A DNA stretch of 14,126 bases from an uncultured Candidatus Saccharibacteria bacterium. Lineage in GTDB: Bacteria; Patescibacteriota; Saccharimonadia; Saccharimonadales; Saccharimonadaceae. The DNA lies in the NCBI GenBank assembly GCA_937976315.1, contig CALJRR010000033.1, positions 1-14,126 of the forward strand, given 5' to 3'. The notes under the pieces are model-generated. The model had not been told where the DNA came from, searched no databases, and saw nothing but the letters and a program-made list of their open reading frames with translations. The translations under genes and the position numbers were made by a program. The stretch's first letter is position 1. The number at the start of each line of letters is the position of its first letter. Below, piece after piece: positions 1 to 6,824 of this stretch.

Positions 1-374
1 ATTTGGCGCTTAGAATGATGTTTTATAGTGACGACCGTGATAGGGATGTTAATCCTATTGTCTATGCTCTCGGGCTGATCGTGGTTATATTGGCGCCGCT
101 TTTGGCAACGATAACTCAATTGGCGGTTAGTAGACAACGTGAATATCTGGCGGATGCTTCAGGGGCGCTATTGACACGAGACACTGAAGGATTGGCAAGC
201 GCACTGGAAAAATTACGCCAATACGGCAGACCAATGCAAAAACAAAGCTCTTCCACCGCCAATTTGTTCATGAATAATCCTTTGAAGCCCGGATTTTTCT
301 CGAAACTATTTAGTACTCATCCACCACTAGAAGATAGAATTGCAAGGCTGAGAAATAACGCAACAAAGATGTAA
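1..374 (+). CDS. htpX: HtpX-type M48 membrane metalloprotease, 3' part
   Basis: The gene is cut by the left edge of the window; the reading frame is open from base 3 and only the last 124 or so codons are present. HtpX-family proteins are membrane zinc proteases that degrade misfolded membrane proteins. The fragment shows a hydrophobic helix (VVILAPLLATITQLAVS) followed directly by SRQREYLADASGA, where the family's third zinc ligand (the Glu) and the following ADA..A lie. The STHPPLEDRIARL ending is the usual C-terminal signature of the family. The HExxH motif lies upstream of the window. The next gene starts 2 nt after the stop codon, so the two are probably co-transcribed and translationally coupled. 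The family assignment is firm; the real start cannot be seen. Confidence 0.9.
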   Translation, partial: LALRMMFYSDDRDRDVNPIVYALGLIVVILAPLLATITQLAVSRQREYLADASGALLTRDTEGLASALEKLRQYGRPMQKQSSSTANLFMNNPLKPGFFSKLFSTHPPLEDRIARLRNNATKM

Positions 375-376
375 TT

Positions 377-1474
377 ATGGCAACGAAAACCTCCAAAAAA
401 CGAGTAGTCAAGAACCCTAAGAAGTCAAATGCTGATCATAAAAAAGGTGTATGGCCTGGTATTAAGCGTGACTTTAGTAAATTAAATCAGCAGCGGCGTA
501 ATTTTCTGCAGCGTCGCCCTCATCGTAGTTTTCGGCTAACTAAGCGGCGAGATTACCAACGAGATCTTAAAATTCCAGGGTATTGGTCGCTGACTAGTGA
601 GGCTTGTCGTCTGGTATGGCGCAATAAGAAAACTTTTTTGGCGTTAATCATCGTCATGTCGATATTGACGTTTGCCTTAGCCAGCGTCATGTCGCAAGAC
701 ACATACCAACAACTTAAAGACATGATGAATCAGGCTGAGTCGAATGGATTCGGCGGAATTTATACAACAATTAGCCTATTTTCTGGCGTTGCGGTTAGCT
801 ATATTTCCGGTAGTGGAACGGCTGGTGGAAATGTGCAGCAAGCGGCGGGAATTTTTCTGGGACTACTAACTTGGTTATCGTCCGTTTGGCTAACGCGAGC
901 TATTTTAATTGGTAAAAAACCGAAAATGCGCGACGGTTTGTATAGCTCTGGGTCGCCCGTAATTGCGCTAATAATTGTCATCGGAGTTTTCCTAATTCAA
1001 ATGGTACCAGCGGCTGTGGCGGTGATTATTTATAGCGCGCTTAATACTTCGGGAGTGTTAAATCAAACGCCGATTCTGATGGCGGCTGGTGGTGCGGCGA
1101 TTCTGATAGTGGCGATATCTGTCTATTGGGCGACTTCTACGGTTTTTGCGATGATCATCGTAACGCTGCCGGGAATGTATCCGTTTCACGCGCTGCGTTT
1201 GTCGGGTGATATTGTGACGGGCCGAAGACTAAGGATTTTACTGAGATTTGTGTGGGCTGTTGTTTTGTCTGTGCTTTTGTGGGCTGTTGTTCTGATTCCG
1301 GTAATTCTGCTTGACGGTGCGCTGAAAGGGTGGATTAGTGGTATCGACTGGCTACCAATTGTCCCGACAACTGGTCTGATTTTACTTTACGTAACGATAA
1401 TTATGATTTCTGTATATGTCTATTTGTTCTACAGGAAGGTGGTTGAAAGTGACACCAAAAAAACCAAGAATTGA
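377..1474 (+). CDS. multi-pass membrane protein, unknown function
   Basis: This 365-residue protein is not recognised. Residues 1-85 are strongly basic (many Lys/Arg, no membrane segment), which suggests a cytoplasmic N-terminal region that may contact nucleic acid, lipid headgroups or ribosomes. About six hydrophobic segments follow, near residues 86-105, 155-175, 195-220, 233-263, 288-312 and 330-353. A polar loop around MYPFHALRLSGDIVTGRR (267-284) separates the last three. No catalytic motif was seen. The start has no clear Shine-Dalgarno and lies 2 nt after the htpX stop, consistent with coupling. The 3' end overlaps the preferred ligA start by 26 nt. Operon membership with htpX suggests an envelope role, but that is context only. 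Confidence 0.75.
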   Translation: MATKTSKKRVVKNPKKSNADHKKGVWPGIKRDFSKLNQQRRNFLQRRPHRSFRLTKRRDYQRDLKIPGYWSLTSEACRLVWRNKKTFLALIIVMSILTFALASVMSQDTYQQLKDMMNQAESNGFGGIYTTISLFSGVAVSYISGSGTAGGNVQQAAGIFLGLLTWLSSVWLTRAILIGKKPKMRDGLYSSGSPVIALIIVIGVFLIQMVPAAVAVIIYSALNTSGVLNQTPILMAAGGAAILIVAISVYWATSTVFAMIIVTLPGMYPFHALRLSGDIVTGRRLRILLRFVWAVVLSVLLWAVVLIPVILLDGALKGWISGIDWLPIVPTTGLILLYVTIIMISVYVYLFYRKVVESDTKKTKN

Positions 1475-3467
1475 CGAAATTAAAGACCTATTAAATCGTT
1501 ATAGCTACGAATATTACACCTTAGACAAGCCGAGCGTGAGCGATGCGGTTTATGACAGTCTTATGGGTGAGTTGAAGAAAATTGAATCGGATCATCCGGA
1601 GTTGATTACTATTGATAGTCCTACGCAGCGAGTTGGAAATAAGCTGCTCGACGGTTTTCAAAAAGTGGAGCACGCGCGCCGAATGGTCAGTTTGAATGAC
1701 GTTTTTGATAAAAGTGAAGTTGAAGCGTGGATTGAGCGAACTGATAAATTGATACCGGGTCAGCGACATGAATTTTTTACGGATATAAAAATGGACGGCT
1801 TGGCGTGCGCGTTGATTTATGTCGATGGTGTATTGTCGCAAGCTGTGACGCGTGGCGATAGTTTTGTTGGCGAAGATGTAACGAATAATGTTCGGACTAT
1901 TAAAAACGTACCGCTTCGTCTGCGTGAAGCGGCGGGTTTTGAAAATTTTTTGCGCGGTCGGACAGAGATTCGTGGCGAAATTGTTATGTTGAAACGGGAT
2001 TTTGAGGAGCTTAATAAAAAGCAGAAATCTCTAGGGTTGCCTACATTTGCTAATCCGCGCAATTTGGCTGCGGGGACAATTCGTCAATTAGATCCTGCGC
2101 TGGTGGCGGCGCGCCCGTTGCATTTTCGCGGATATGATGTGATTCGCGATGATGGTTCGGAAGTTCCGACGAATAGTTTTGCCTATGAAGCTTTGACGGC
2201 GCTGGGGATTTCTCGTAATCAGCAAGCCAGTGTTTTTGACAATTTGTCCGACGTGATGAAATTTGTTGATGAATGGAGCGACAAGCGTCATGACTTGCCG
2301 TTTAATACGGACGGGCTGGTTATTAAGATTAACGATCGAGAGATATACGACAATCTCGGGATGGTGGGCAAAAATCCGCGTGGGGCGGTGGCTTATAAGT
2401 ACGCGGCCGAAGAAGCTACAACGATCGTTCGAGATATAGTCATTTCTATTGGGCGAACTGGCGCGGCGACTCCGGTGGCTGTGTTTGATCCGGTAGTGGT
2501 GGCGGGAACTACTGTGCAGCACGCCAGTTTGCATAACGCCGATGAAATTGAGCGTTTGGATATTCGGCGAGGCGACACTGTGGTGATTTTTAAGGCTGGC
2601 GATATTATTCCGCAAGTTGAGAGTGTCTTGAAGGAATTGCGACCTGCAGATTCTGAGCCAATTGATTATGAAGCAGAATTAAAACGGCAATATCCGGAGC
2701 TGGAATTTGTGCGACCGGAAGGTGAAGCCGTTTACCGAGTTAAGGGCTCTAACGGTCCGCTGATTTTGAAGCGAGCTCTGGCGCACTTCGCGTCTAAGGG
2801 TGCGCTTGATATTGATACGCTTGGCGAAAAGAACGTGGAAGTTTTAATTGACAACGGTTTGGTTGGCGATTTGGCGGATATTTTCATAATTACTAAGGAC
2901 GATTTGTTGAAGCTGGATCGGTTTGCTGATATTTCTGCACAAAAGTTAATCTCGGCAATTGCTGATAAAAAAAGTCCAGAATTAGAGCGATTTTTGTACG
3001 GTCTGGGAATTCGTCATATTGGCGCGCAAACGGCGATTGATTTGACGAATCATTTTGAGAGTATGGAAAATTTGGCGAAAGCGACGATTGATGATTTGCG
3101 ACAAGTTGATGGCGTGGGTGAAATTGTCGCTGAATCTGTGGTGGCGTGGTTTGCTGATGAGGATAACGTAAAATTGCTCAATAAATTCACCGAGCTAGGA
3201 GTCGTTCCTCGGTTTAATAAAAAGTCTGGTAACTTGAGCGGAAAAAGTTTTGTCATCACAGGTACTCTGAAATCTATGGGGCGCGACGTTGCTGCGGATA
3301 AAATCCGTAATTTCGGTGGAGTTTTTCAAACCGCAGTTTCTAAAGACACGACGTATTTGGTGGCTGGCGGTAAGGTTGGTGCTAGCAAATTGAAAAAGGC
3401 TGAGCAATACGGCACAAAAATCATCGACGAAGAAGAGCTGTTGAGGATGATAGAAAGCGCGGGATGA
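1449..3467 (+). CDS. ligA: NAD+-dependent DNA ligase LigA
   Basis: LigA seals nicks in duplex DNA with NAD+ during replication and repair. The 672-residue length from the GTG start fits the family. An N-terminal Ia domain carries YEYYTLDKPSVSDAVYD. The adenylation domain has the catalytic lysine in KMDG (114-117), then RGEIVM, NPRNLAAGTIRQLD and DGLVIKIN. The OB fold includes GRTGAATPVAVFDPV. HhH repeats follow, and a C-terminal BRCT domain starts near residue 595. The GTG at 1449 was chosen because AGGAAGGTGG lies just upstream at good spacing; an in-frame ATG at 1416 would add 11 atypical residues. The stretch around residues 413-440, where the four zinc-finger Cys normally sit, reads YPELEFVRPEGEAVYR and lacks all of them. 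The only Cys noticed in the protein is in GLACAL. Confidence 0.96.
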   Translation: MTPKKPRIDEIKDLLNRYSYEYYTLDKPSVSDAVYDSLMGELKKIESDHPELITIDSPTQRVGNKLLDGFQKVEHARRMVSLNDVFDKSEVEAWIERTDKLIPGQRHEFFTDIKMDGLACALIYVDGVLSQAVTRGDSFVGEDVTNNVRTIKNVPLRLREAAGFENFLRGRTEIRGEIVMLKRDFEELNKKQKSLGLPTFANPRNLAAGTIRQLDPALVAARPLHFRGYDVIRDDGSEVPTNSFAYEALTALGISRNQQASVFDNLSDVMKFVDEWSDKRHDLPFNTDGLVIKINDREIYDNLGMVGKNPRGAVAYKYAAEEATTIVRDIVISIGRTGAATPVAVFDPVVVAGTTVQHASLHNADEIERLDIRRGDTVVIFKAGDIIPQVESVLKELRPADSEPIDYEAELKRQYPELEFVRPEGEAVYRVKGSNGPLILKRALAHFASKGALDIDTLGEKNVEVLIDNGLVGDLADIFIITKDDLLKLDRFADISAQKLISAIADKKSPELERFLYGLGIRHIGAQTAIDLTNHFESMENLAKATIDDLRQVDGVGEIVAESVVAWFADEDNVKLLNKFTELGVVPRFNKKSGNLSGKSFVITGTLKSMGRDVAADKIRNFGGVFQTAVSKDTTYLVAGGKVGASKLKKAEQYGTKIIDEEELLRMIESAG

Positions 3468-3475
3468 AAATAATA

Positions 3476-3481
3476 TATAAT
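3476..3481 (+). promoter_or_regulatory. -10 box for leaderless start of the 7TM gene
   Basis: A perfect TATAAT lies just after the ligA stop, followed by 6 nt and then the ATG at 3488. With a normal +1 about 7 nt downstream of the -10 box, transcription would start at or next to the A of that ATG. No good -35 hexamer is visible at 17-18 bp, so this promoter is less certain than others in the window. Confidence 0.5.
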
Positions 3482-3487
3482 TTACAT

Positions 3488-4186
3488 ATGGATAAGATTA
3501 AAAAACCGAGACTCTATTGTTTTTCTCCAGCAGTAATGCTGGCGACGTTGACAATTGAAATTATTCTGGCGATATATACTTTTTGGAAATATAAATTGAA
3601 TGCTGTGACGAGGATTGTGATCATGCTGTTGATTTGTTTGGCGCTGTTTCAATGGGCTGAATATAACGTTTGTGAAGGTGCGATTCTTTTGGACAATCTC
3701 GGCTGGGCTAAACTTGGATATATTGCAATTACTATGCTTCCGCCTCTGGGTATTCATTTGATATATGAAATTTCTGGCGATAAGAGGCGGTGGATTCCTG
3801 TGCTTGGTTACACTTTTGCCGCAGTGTTTATTAGCTATTTTCTATTGGAGGCTAACGGAATTAAGTCTGGGGCTTGCCTGGGTAATTATGTGATTTTTGA
3901 AAACCAGCCGGGCGTCGGAATGTGGTATGGTTTGTATTATTACGGCCTATTATTTGTGGCAATTGCTTATGCGTATGTTAGGAGTAAAACCTCCAGCAGA
4001 CATATTCGGCGCTCTCTAGGTTCGTTGATTGTGGGGTATGTTCTATTTATGGCGCCTACGACGTTTGTCAATATCATTGATCCGTCGACTATTATCGGAA
4101 TTCCGTCAATTATGTGTGGATTTGCAGTTTTGATGGCGGTAGTTTTAGCTGGGAAAGTTTTGCCAGAATATGTAAATGAGAAATGA
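3488..4186 (+). CDS. seven-helix membrane protein, sensor-like (HK N-terminal 7TM type)
   Basis: The 232-residue protein is almost entirely membrane helices, near residues 14-34, 40-58, 73-93, 101-121, 144-165, 175-195 and 203-224. The fold pattern resembles the 7TM sensor region found at the N-terminus of some histidine kinases, but there is no kinase, HAMP or other output domain after the last helix. It ends in a short KVLPEYVNEK tail. Function is unknown; assignment to the 7TM sensor class is by topology and general sequence feel. An in-frame ATG at 3464 overlaps the ligA stop (ATGA). The ATG at 3488 is preferred because a TATAAT lies 6 nt before it and no Shine-Dalgarno precedes either start. 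No terminator is visible after the gene. Confidence 0.75.
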   Translation: MDKIKKPRLYCFSPAVMLATLTIEIILAIYTFWKYKLNAVTRIVIMLLICLALFQWAEYNVCEGAILLDNLGWAKLGYIAITMLPPLGIHLIYEISGDKRRWIPVLGYTFAAVFISYFLLEANGIKSGACLGNYVIFENQPGVGMWYGLYYYGLLFVAIAYAYVRSKTSSRHIRRSLGSLIVGYVLFMAPTTFVNIIDPSTIIGIPSIMCGFAVLMAVVLAGKVLPEYVNEK

Positions 4187-4189
4187 TGC

Positions 4190-4218
4190 TTGTGTTTTTT
4201 TGGGCGATAATGCATAAT
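4190..4218 (+). promoter_or_regulatory. promoter upstream of RNA-like fold
   Basis: TTGTGT and CATAAT are separated by exactly 17 bp. The predicted start of transcription, around 4224-4226, coincides with the 5' strand of the closing stem of the RNA-like structure that follows, which supports both calls. Confidence 0.5.
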
Positions 4219-4225
4219 TAAACAT

Positions 4226-4316
4226 GAGCTGGTACGCATAGGGGCATTCTCCTATGCTTGCCAATTGAAAGACAAACACATATTCAAATATGCCCCGGGT
4301 GGGCGCGTAGCAGCTC
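4226..4316 (+). ncRNA. candidate structured RNA, unknown class
   Basis: This 91-nt stretch folds on itself by inspection. GAGCTG (4226-4231) pairs with CAGCTC (4311-4316). After a G-G mismatch, TACGC (4233-4237) pairs with GCGTA (4305-4309). Inside, GCATAGGGG (4236-4244) and CTCCTATGC (4249-4257) form a 9-pair hairpin with loop CATT. A competing pairing exists: GGGGCAT (4241-4247) is fully complementary to ATGCCCC (4290-4296). A weaker CATAT/ATATG hairpin (4279-4283, 4288-4292) competes with that. Mutually exclusive pairings are what one expects of a riboswitch or switchable leader, but a stand-alone small RNA is equally possible. No SRP, RNase P, tmRNA or riboswitch consensus was recognised, and no U-run terminator follows. 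It lies immediately before the Mur-ligase-like gene. Confidence 0.4.
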
Positions 4317-4330
4317 TTCTATAATGCTTA

Positions 4331-4339
4331 TGGTATGAT
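4331..4339 (+). promoter_or_regulatory. extended -10 promoter of the Mur-ligase-like gene
   Basis: TGGTATGAT is an extended -10 element (TGn plus TATGAT) ending 6 nt before the ATG at 4346, which would give an essentially leaderless mRNA. A second TATAAT at 4320-4325 lies further upstream. No -35 hexamer of quality is visible for either, which is tolerable for extended -10 promoters. Confidence 0.45.
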
Positions 4340-4345
4340 ATAGTT

Positions 4346-5635
4346 ATGGTTACTGTTTCAAAAAAAAGGGAAGAAAAACTAGCAAAATTAGTGCGAGAAT
4401 TTTTTGCTGTTCATCCAGAAGTGAAGCTTGTGGCGATAACTGGTAGCGCTGGAAAGGCTAGTGCAAAAATAGCTATCGGTACGGTTTTAGCGCAACAATT
4501 TGATATTCAGCTTCGCAATGAAGAGCCGAAGACGAAAGCTGACGTTTTCCTTCAGATGATGGGTGTGAAAATGCCTGAAAAAGGCTTGTTCAAATGGTGG
4601 AAAGTGATGCGCGCCGTAAAGAAGAGAATTAAGGCCGAAAAACCGGAAATTCAAGTGATTGTTCAGGAATTTAATCCAAAAGAGCTTGGTTATAACGATT
4701 GGTTTAAGGCTTATGTTGTGCCGGATATTACGGTTGTAACTTCTGTGACAAATGGTCGAATGCAGGTTGAATATTCCTTGGAAGAAGTGGCGAATGAGAT
4801 GATTTCGCTGGCGAATTTCTCGCGAATGGCGATGATAAATCGTGATGACATTGACGGGCGTTTTGCTAGCTTTTTGACGAATCCTAATATCACTACTTAC
4901 GGAAGTGATCCCGTGGCGGAGTATAATTTTGACGATCGTAATTTTTCCCTGAAAGATGGACATCACGGATTTATTATGTCGCCGGAAAATCCTAATGGGC
5001 TAGAAGTCAACGTTAAGCTAATCGGCGAGCATAATATTCGTCCAGCGATCGTGGCGGCAGCTATTGGTTATGCATTTGGTGAAACTGAGGAGAATATAAA
5101 AAAAGGTATAGAAAATTTGCGTCCACTGCCTGGCAGGATGAATTTACTGAAGGGTGCGGACAATACTTGGTTGATTGATGATAGCTATAGTTCGACGCCG
5201 TTGACTGCCTTAGCTGCTTTGCAATCTTTGTATCGAATTGAGACTCCGCAGCGCATTGCTGTACTTGGTAATATGAATGGTTTAAAGGGGATTTTCGAGC
5301 AAGCTCACGCTGAACTTGGCTCTCATTGTAGTCCGGATTTGTTGGATTGGGTTGTGACGGTTGGTGAGAAAGCTAATCAATATTTGGCGCCGGCCGCTCG
5401 TCAAAAAGGTTGCCAGGTGAAGGAATGCAAGAATGCCATCGAGGCTGGGTCTTTCGTGCGCGACAAATTGAAATCTGAAGGCGTTGCTCTGTTTAAGGGT
5501 TCAAGTGGCGGCGTATGGCTAGAGGAATCTATAAAAATCAACCTTCATAGCACTGAGGACGATAAATACTTAGTCAGGCAAACGCCGGAGTGGATTGCAA
5601 GGAAAAACCAATTTTTCTCACAATTTAAAGATTAA
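4346..5635 (+). CDS. Mur ligase family protein, MurF/MurE-like, altered P-loop
   Basis: The 429-residue protein has the ordered landmarks of ATP-dependent Mur ligases, which add amino acids or peptides to UDP-MurNAc precursors. These are a P-loop (TGSAGKAS, 32-39), a central NRDD (165-168), GEHN (227-230), PGRMN in place of the usual GR.E-type segment, DDSYSSTP (278-285; MurF usually has DDSYNANP), a C-terminal LGNMNGLK...H segment and KGSSGG near residue 380. Several key positions differ. The residue after the P-loop Lys37 is Ala rather than Thr/Ser, the usual E-[LM]-G motif is EFNP, and the Asn after HN is missing (HNIRP). It may therefore be a divergent paralogue with another substrate, or a weakly active or regulatory member, rather than canonical MurF. 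There is no Shine-Dalgarno; the start is set by the -10 box 6 nt away. Confidence 0.85.
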   Translation: MVTVSKKREEKLAKLVREFFAVHPEVKLVAITGSAGKASAKIAIGTVLAQQFDIQLRNEEPKTKADVFLQMMGVKMPEKGLFKWWKVMRAVKKRIKAEKPEIQVIVQEFNPKELGYNDWFKAYVVPDITVVTSVTNGRMQVEYSLEEVANEMISLANFSRMAMINRDDIDGRFASFLTNPNITTYGSDPVAEYNFDDRNFSLKDGHHGFIMSPENPNGLEVNVKLIGEHNIRPAIVAAAIGYAFGETEENIKKGIENLRPLPGRMNLLKGADNTWLIDDSYSSTPLTALAALQSLYRIETPQRIAVLGNMNGLKGIFEQAHAELGSHCSPDLLDWVVTVGEKANQYLAPAARQKGCQVKECKNAIEAGSFVRDKLKSEGVALFKGSSGGVWLEESIKINLHSTEDDKYLVRQTPEWIARKNQFFSQFKD

Positions 5636-5674
5636 TGTGATATATTAAATTCAAGGTATATAAAACAAGGGGGA

Positions 5675-6763
5675 ATGATGGATCAAGGTAATCAACCTGC
5701 ACCGCAGCCGCAATATAACGGCGTGCCGATGCAACCAAAAAAGAAGAAAACGGGATTGATAATTGGCATAGTGCTGGGAGTTATAGCTCTTATTGCTATT
5801 ATTTCTGCTGTGTTAGTTTATTTCTTGTGGTGGCAGAATCCAGAAAAGATGGTTACAGACGCTGTGTCTAATGCTATTATGGCAAAGAAGATGACTGCCG
5901 ACGGTAAGGTGGTTATTGATATGCGCGACCAAGGAAAAATAGAGCTAAACGTAAAGACTGCTACTGATTCGGGAAAATCAAAGGCGAATATTGATGCTAA
6001 GCTTAATGTTAAGGGAGTTGAGAAAAATATCCCTCTTAAAGGTGATGTGGTTCTTGATAGTGACGGAACGATATACGTGAAGATAAATAACTTTAAGGAT
6101 TTGTATGGCACTTTGCTTGAAATAGTTATGGAGTCTTCGTCTGGCGGTAAGGCGTCAAAGACTCAAATAGAGGCTTACCGTGATCAGACTTTGAGAAAGA
6201 TGAGCTCTGAGATAGATAAAATGAGCAATACATGGATGAAGGTTTCTCCAGATGAAATCGGTAGCGAATACAAGTGTGGAATTAACGCTCTGAAGAAAAT
6301 TCAAAGTGACGAAAGTGTCCGCAAGGAAGTAGCTCAACTTTATCAAAAGAATAGTTTCTTCACTATAAAAGACTCAAAGATCAGCGATCGTAATGGTGGG
6401 CGTGGTTTTGAACTAAAGGGTGATAACAGTAAATTGTCGAAATTTAACGATGAGTTTAAAAATTCATCAGCAGGCAAGGCACTCAGTAAGTGTGGAAAAA
6501 CTAATAGCTACAAGAGTAGTGAATCATCATCTATTGACACAGCTTCATTGAAGGTGTGGGTTGATAGGTCATCTCATGAACTGAAAGCCTTGGAATTGAA
6601 AGGTGATGGCAAGAAAGCTTCTGTAGAAATTTCATTTGACATTAATATGAACAAGTCTGAGGAAATTAAGGCGCCGTCGGACGCTGAAAGCTTGAAAGAG
6701 TTTGTAGAAGGTTTTATGAGCGGATATTCGAGCGGATTGTCATCAACATCGACTAGACGATAG
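5675..6763 (+). CDS. membrane-anchored extracytoplasmic protein, unknown function
   Basis: This 362-residue protein starts with a Pro/Gln-rich cytoplasmic stretch ending in KKKK. A single strong helix (about residues 27-52) follows, and then a long hydrophilic domain that should lie outside the cell. That domain is rich in Lys, Ser and Asp and alternates beta-like segments (ADGKVVIDMR, IPLKGDVVLDSDGTIYVKI), loosely reminiscent of lipoprotein-carrier or LppX-like folds. This resemblance is impressionistic. Two Cys (in EYKCGI and LSKCGK) could form a disulfide. The tail is Ser-rich. ATG codons at 5675 and 5678 are both possible; AGGGGG just upstream is better spaced for the second. The gene follows the Mur-like ligase after 39 nt and ends before a clear terminator. 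A cell-surface role is inferred from topology only. Confidence 0.75.
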   Translation: MMDQGNQPAPQPQYNGVPMQPKKKKTGLIIGIVLGVIALIAIISAVLVYFLWWQNPEKMVTDAVSNAIMAKKMTADGKVVIDMRDQGKIELNVKTATDSGKSKANIDAKLNVKGVEKNIPLKGDVVLDSDGTIYVKINNFKDLYGTLLEIVMESSSGGKASKTQIEAYRDQTLRKMSSEIDKMSNTWMKVSPDEIGSEYKCGINALKKIQSDESVRKEVAQLYQKNSFFTIKDSKISDRNGGRGFELKGDNSKLSKFNDEFKNSSAGKALSKCGKTNSYKSSESSSIDTASLKVWVDRSSHELKALELKGDGKKASVEISFDINMNKSEEIKAPSDAESLKEFVEGFMSGYSSGLSSTSTRR

Positions 6764-6777
6764 TTTAATTGCTTAAT

Positions 6778-6808
6778 AATAATCCCGTTCGTAATGAGCG
6801 GGATTATT
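6778..6808. terminator. intrinsic terminator after the surface-protein gene
   Basis: AATAATCCCG (6778-6787) pairs with CGGGATTATT (6799-6808), extended inward by TTC/GAG to a stem of about 13 pairs with a 5-nt loop. The AT-rich outer arms make it plausible in both directions. It lies 15 nt past the upstream stop codon and overlaps the leuS promoter region. Confidence 0.75.
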
Positions 6809-6817
6809 TGCTATAAT
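6788..6817 (+). promoter_or_regulatory. leuS promoter (leaderless)
   Basis: A perfect TATAAT at 6812-6817 ends 7 nt before the leuS ATG, so the transcript should begin at the start codon. The -35 is weak (TTCGTA at 18 bp) and lies inside the loop and right arm of the preceding terminator hairpin. Confidence 0.6.
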
Positions 6818-6824
6818 TACAGAT

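Noticed and set aside
2088..2615. Long minus-strand reading frame of 175 codons opposite ligA
   Set aside because: It lies entirely antisense to a well-conserved ligA segment, has no recognisable motif, and its composition is what the complement of the ligA codons would give.
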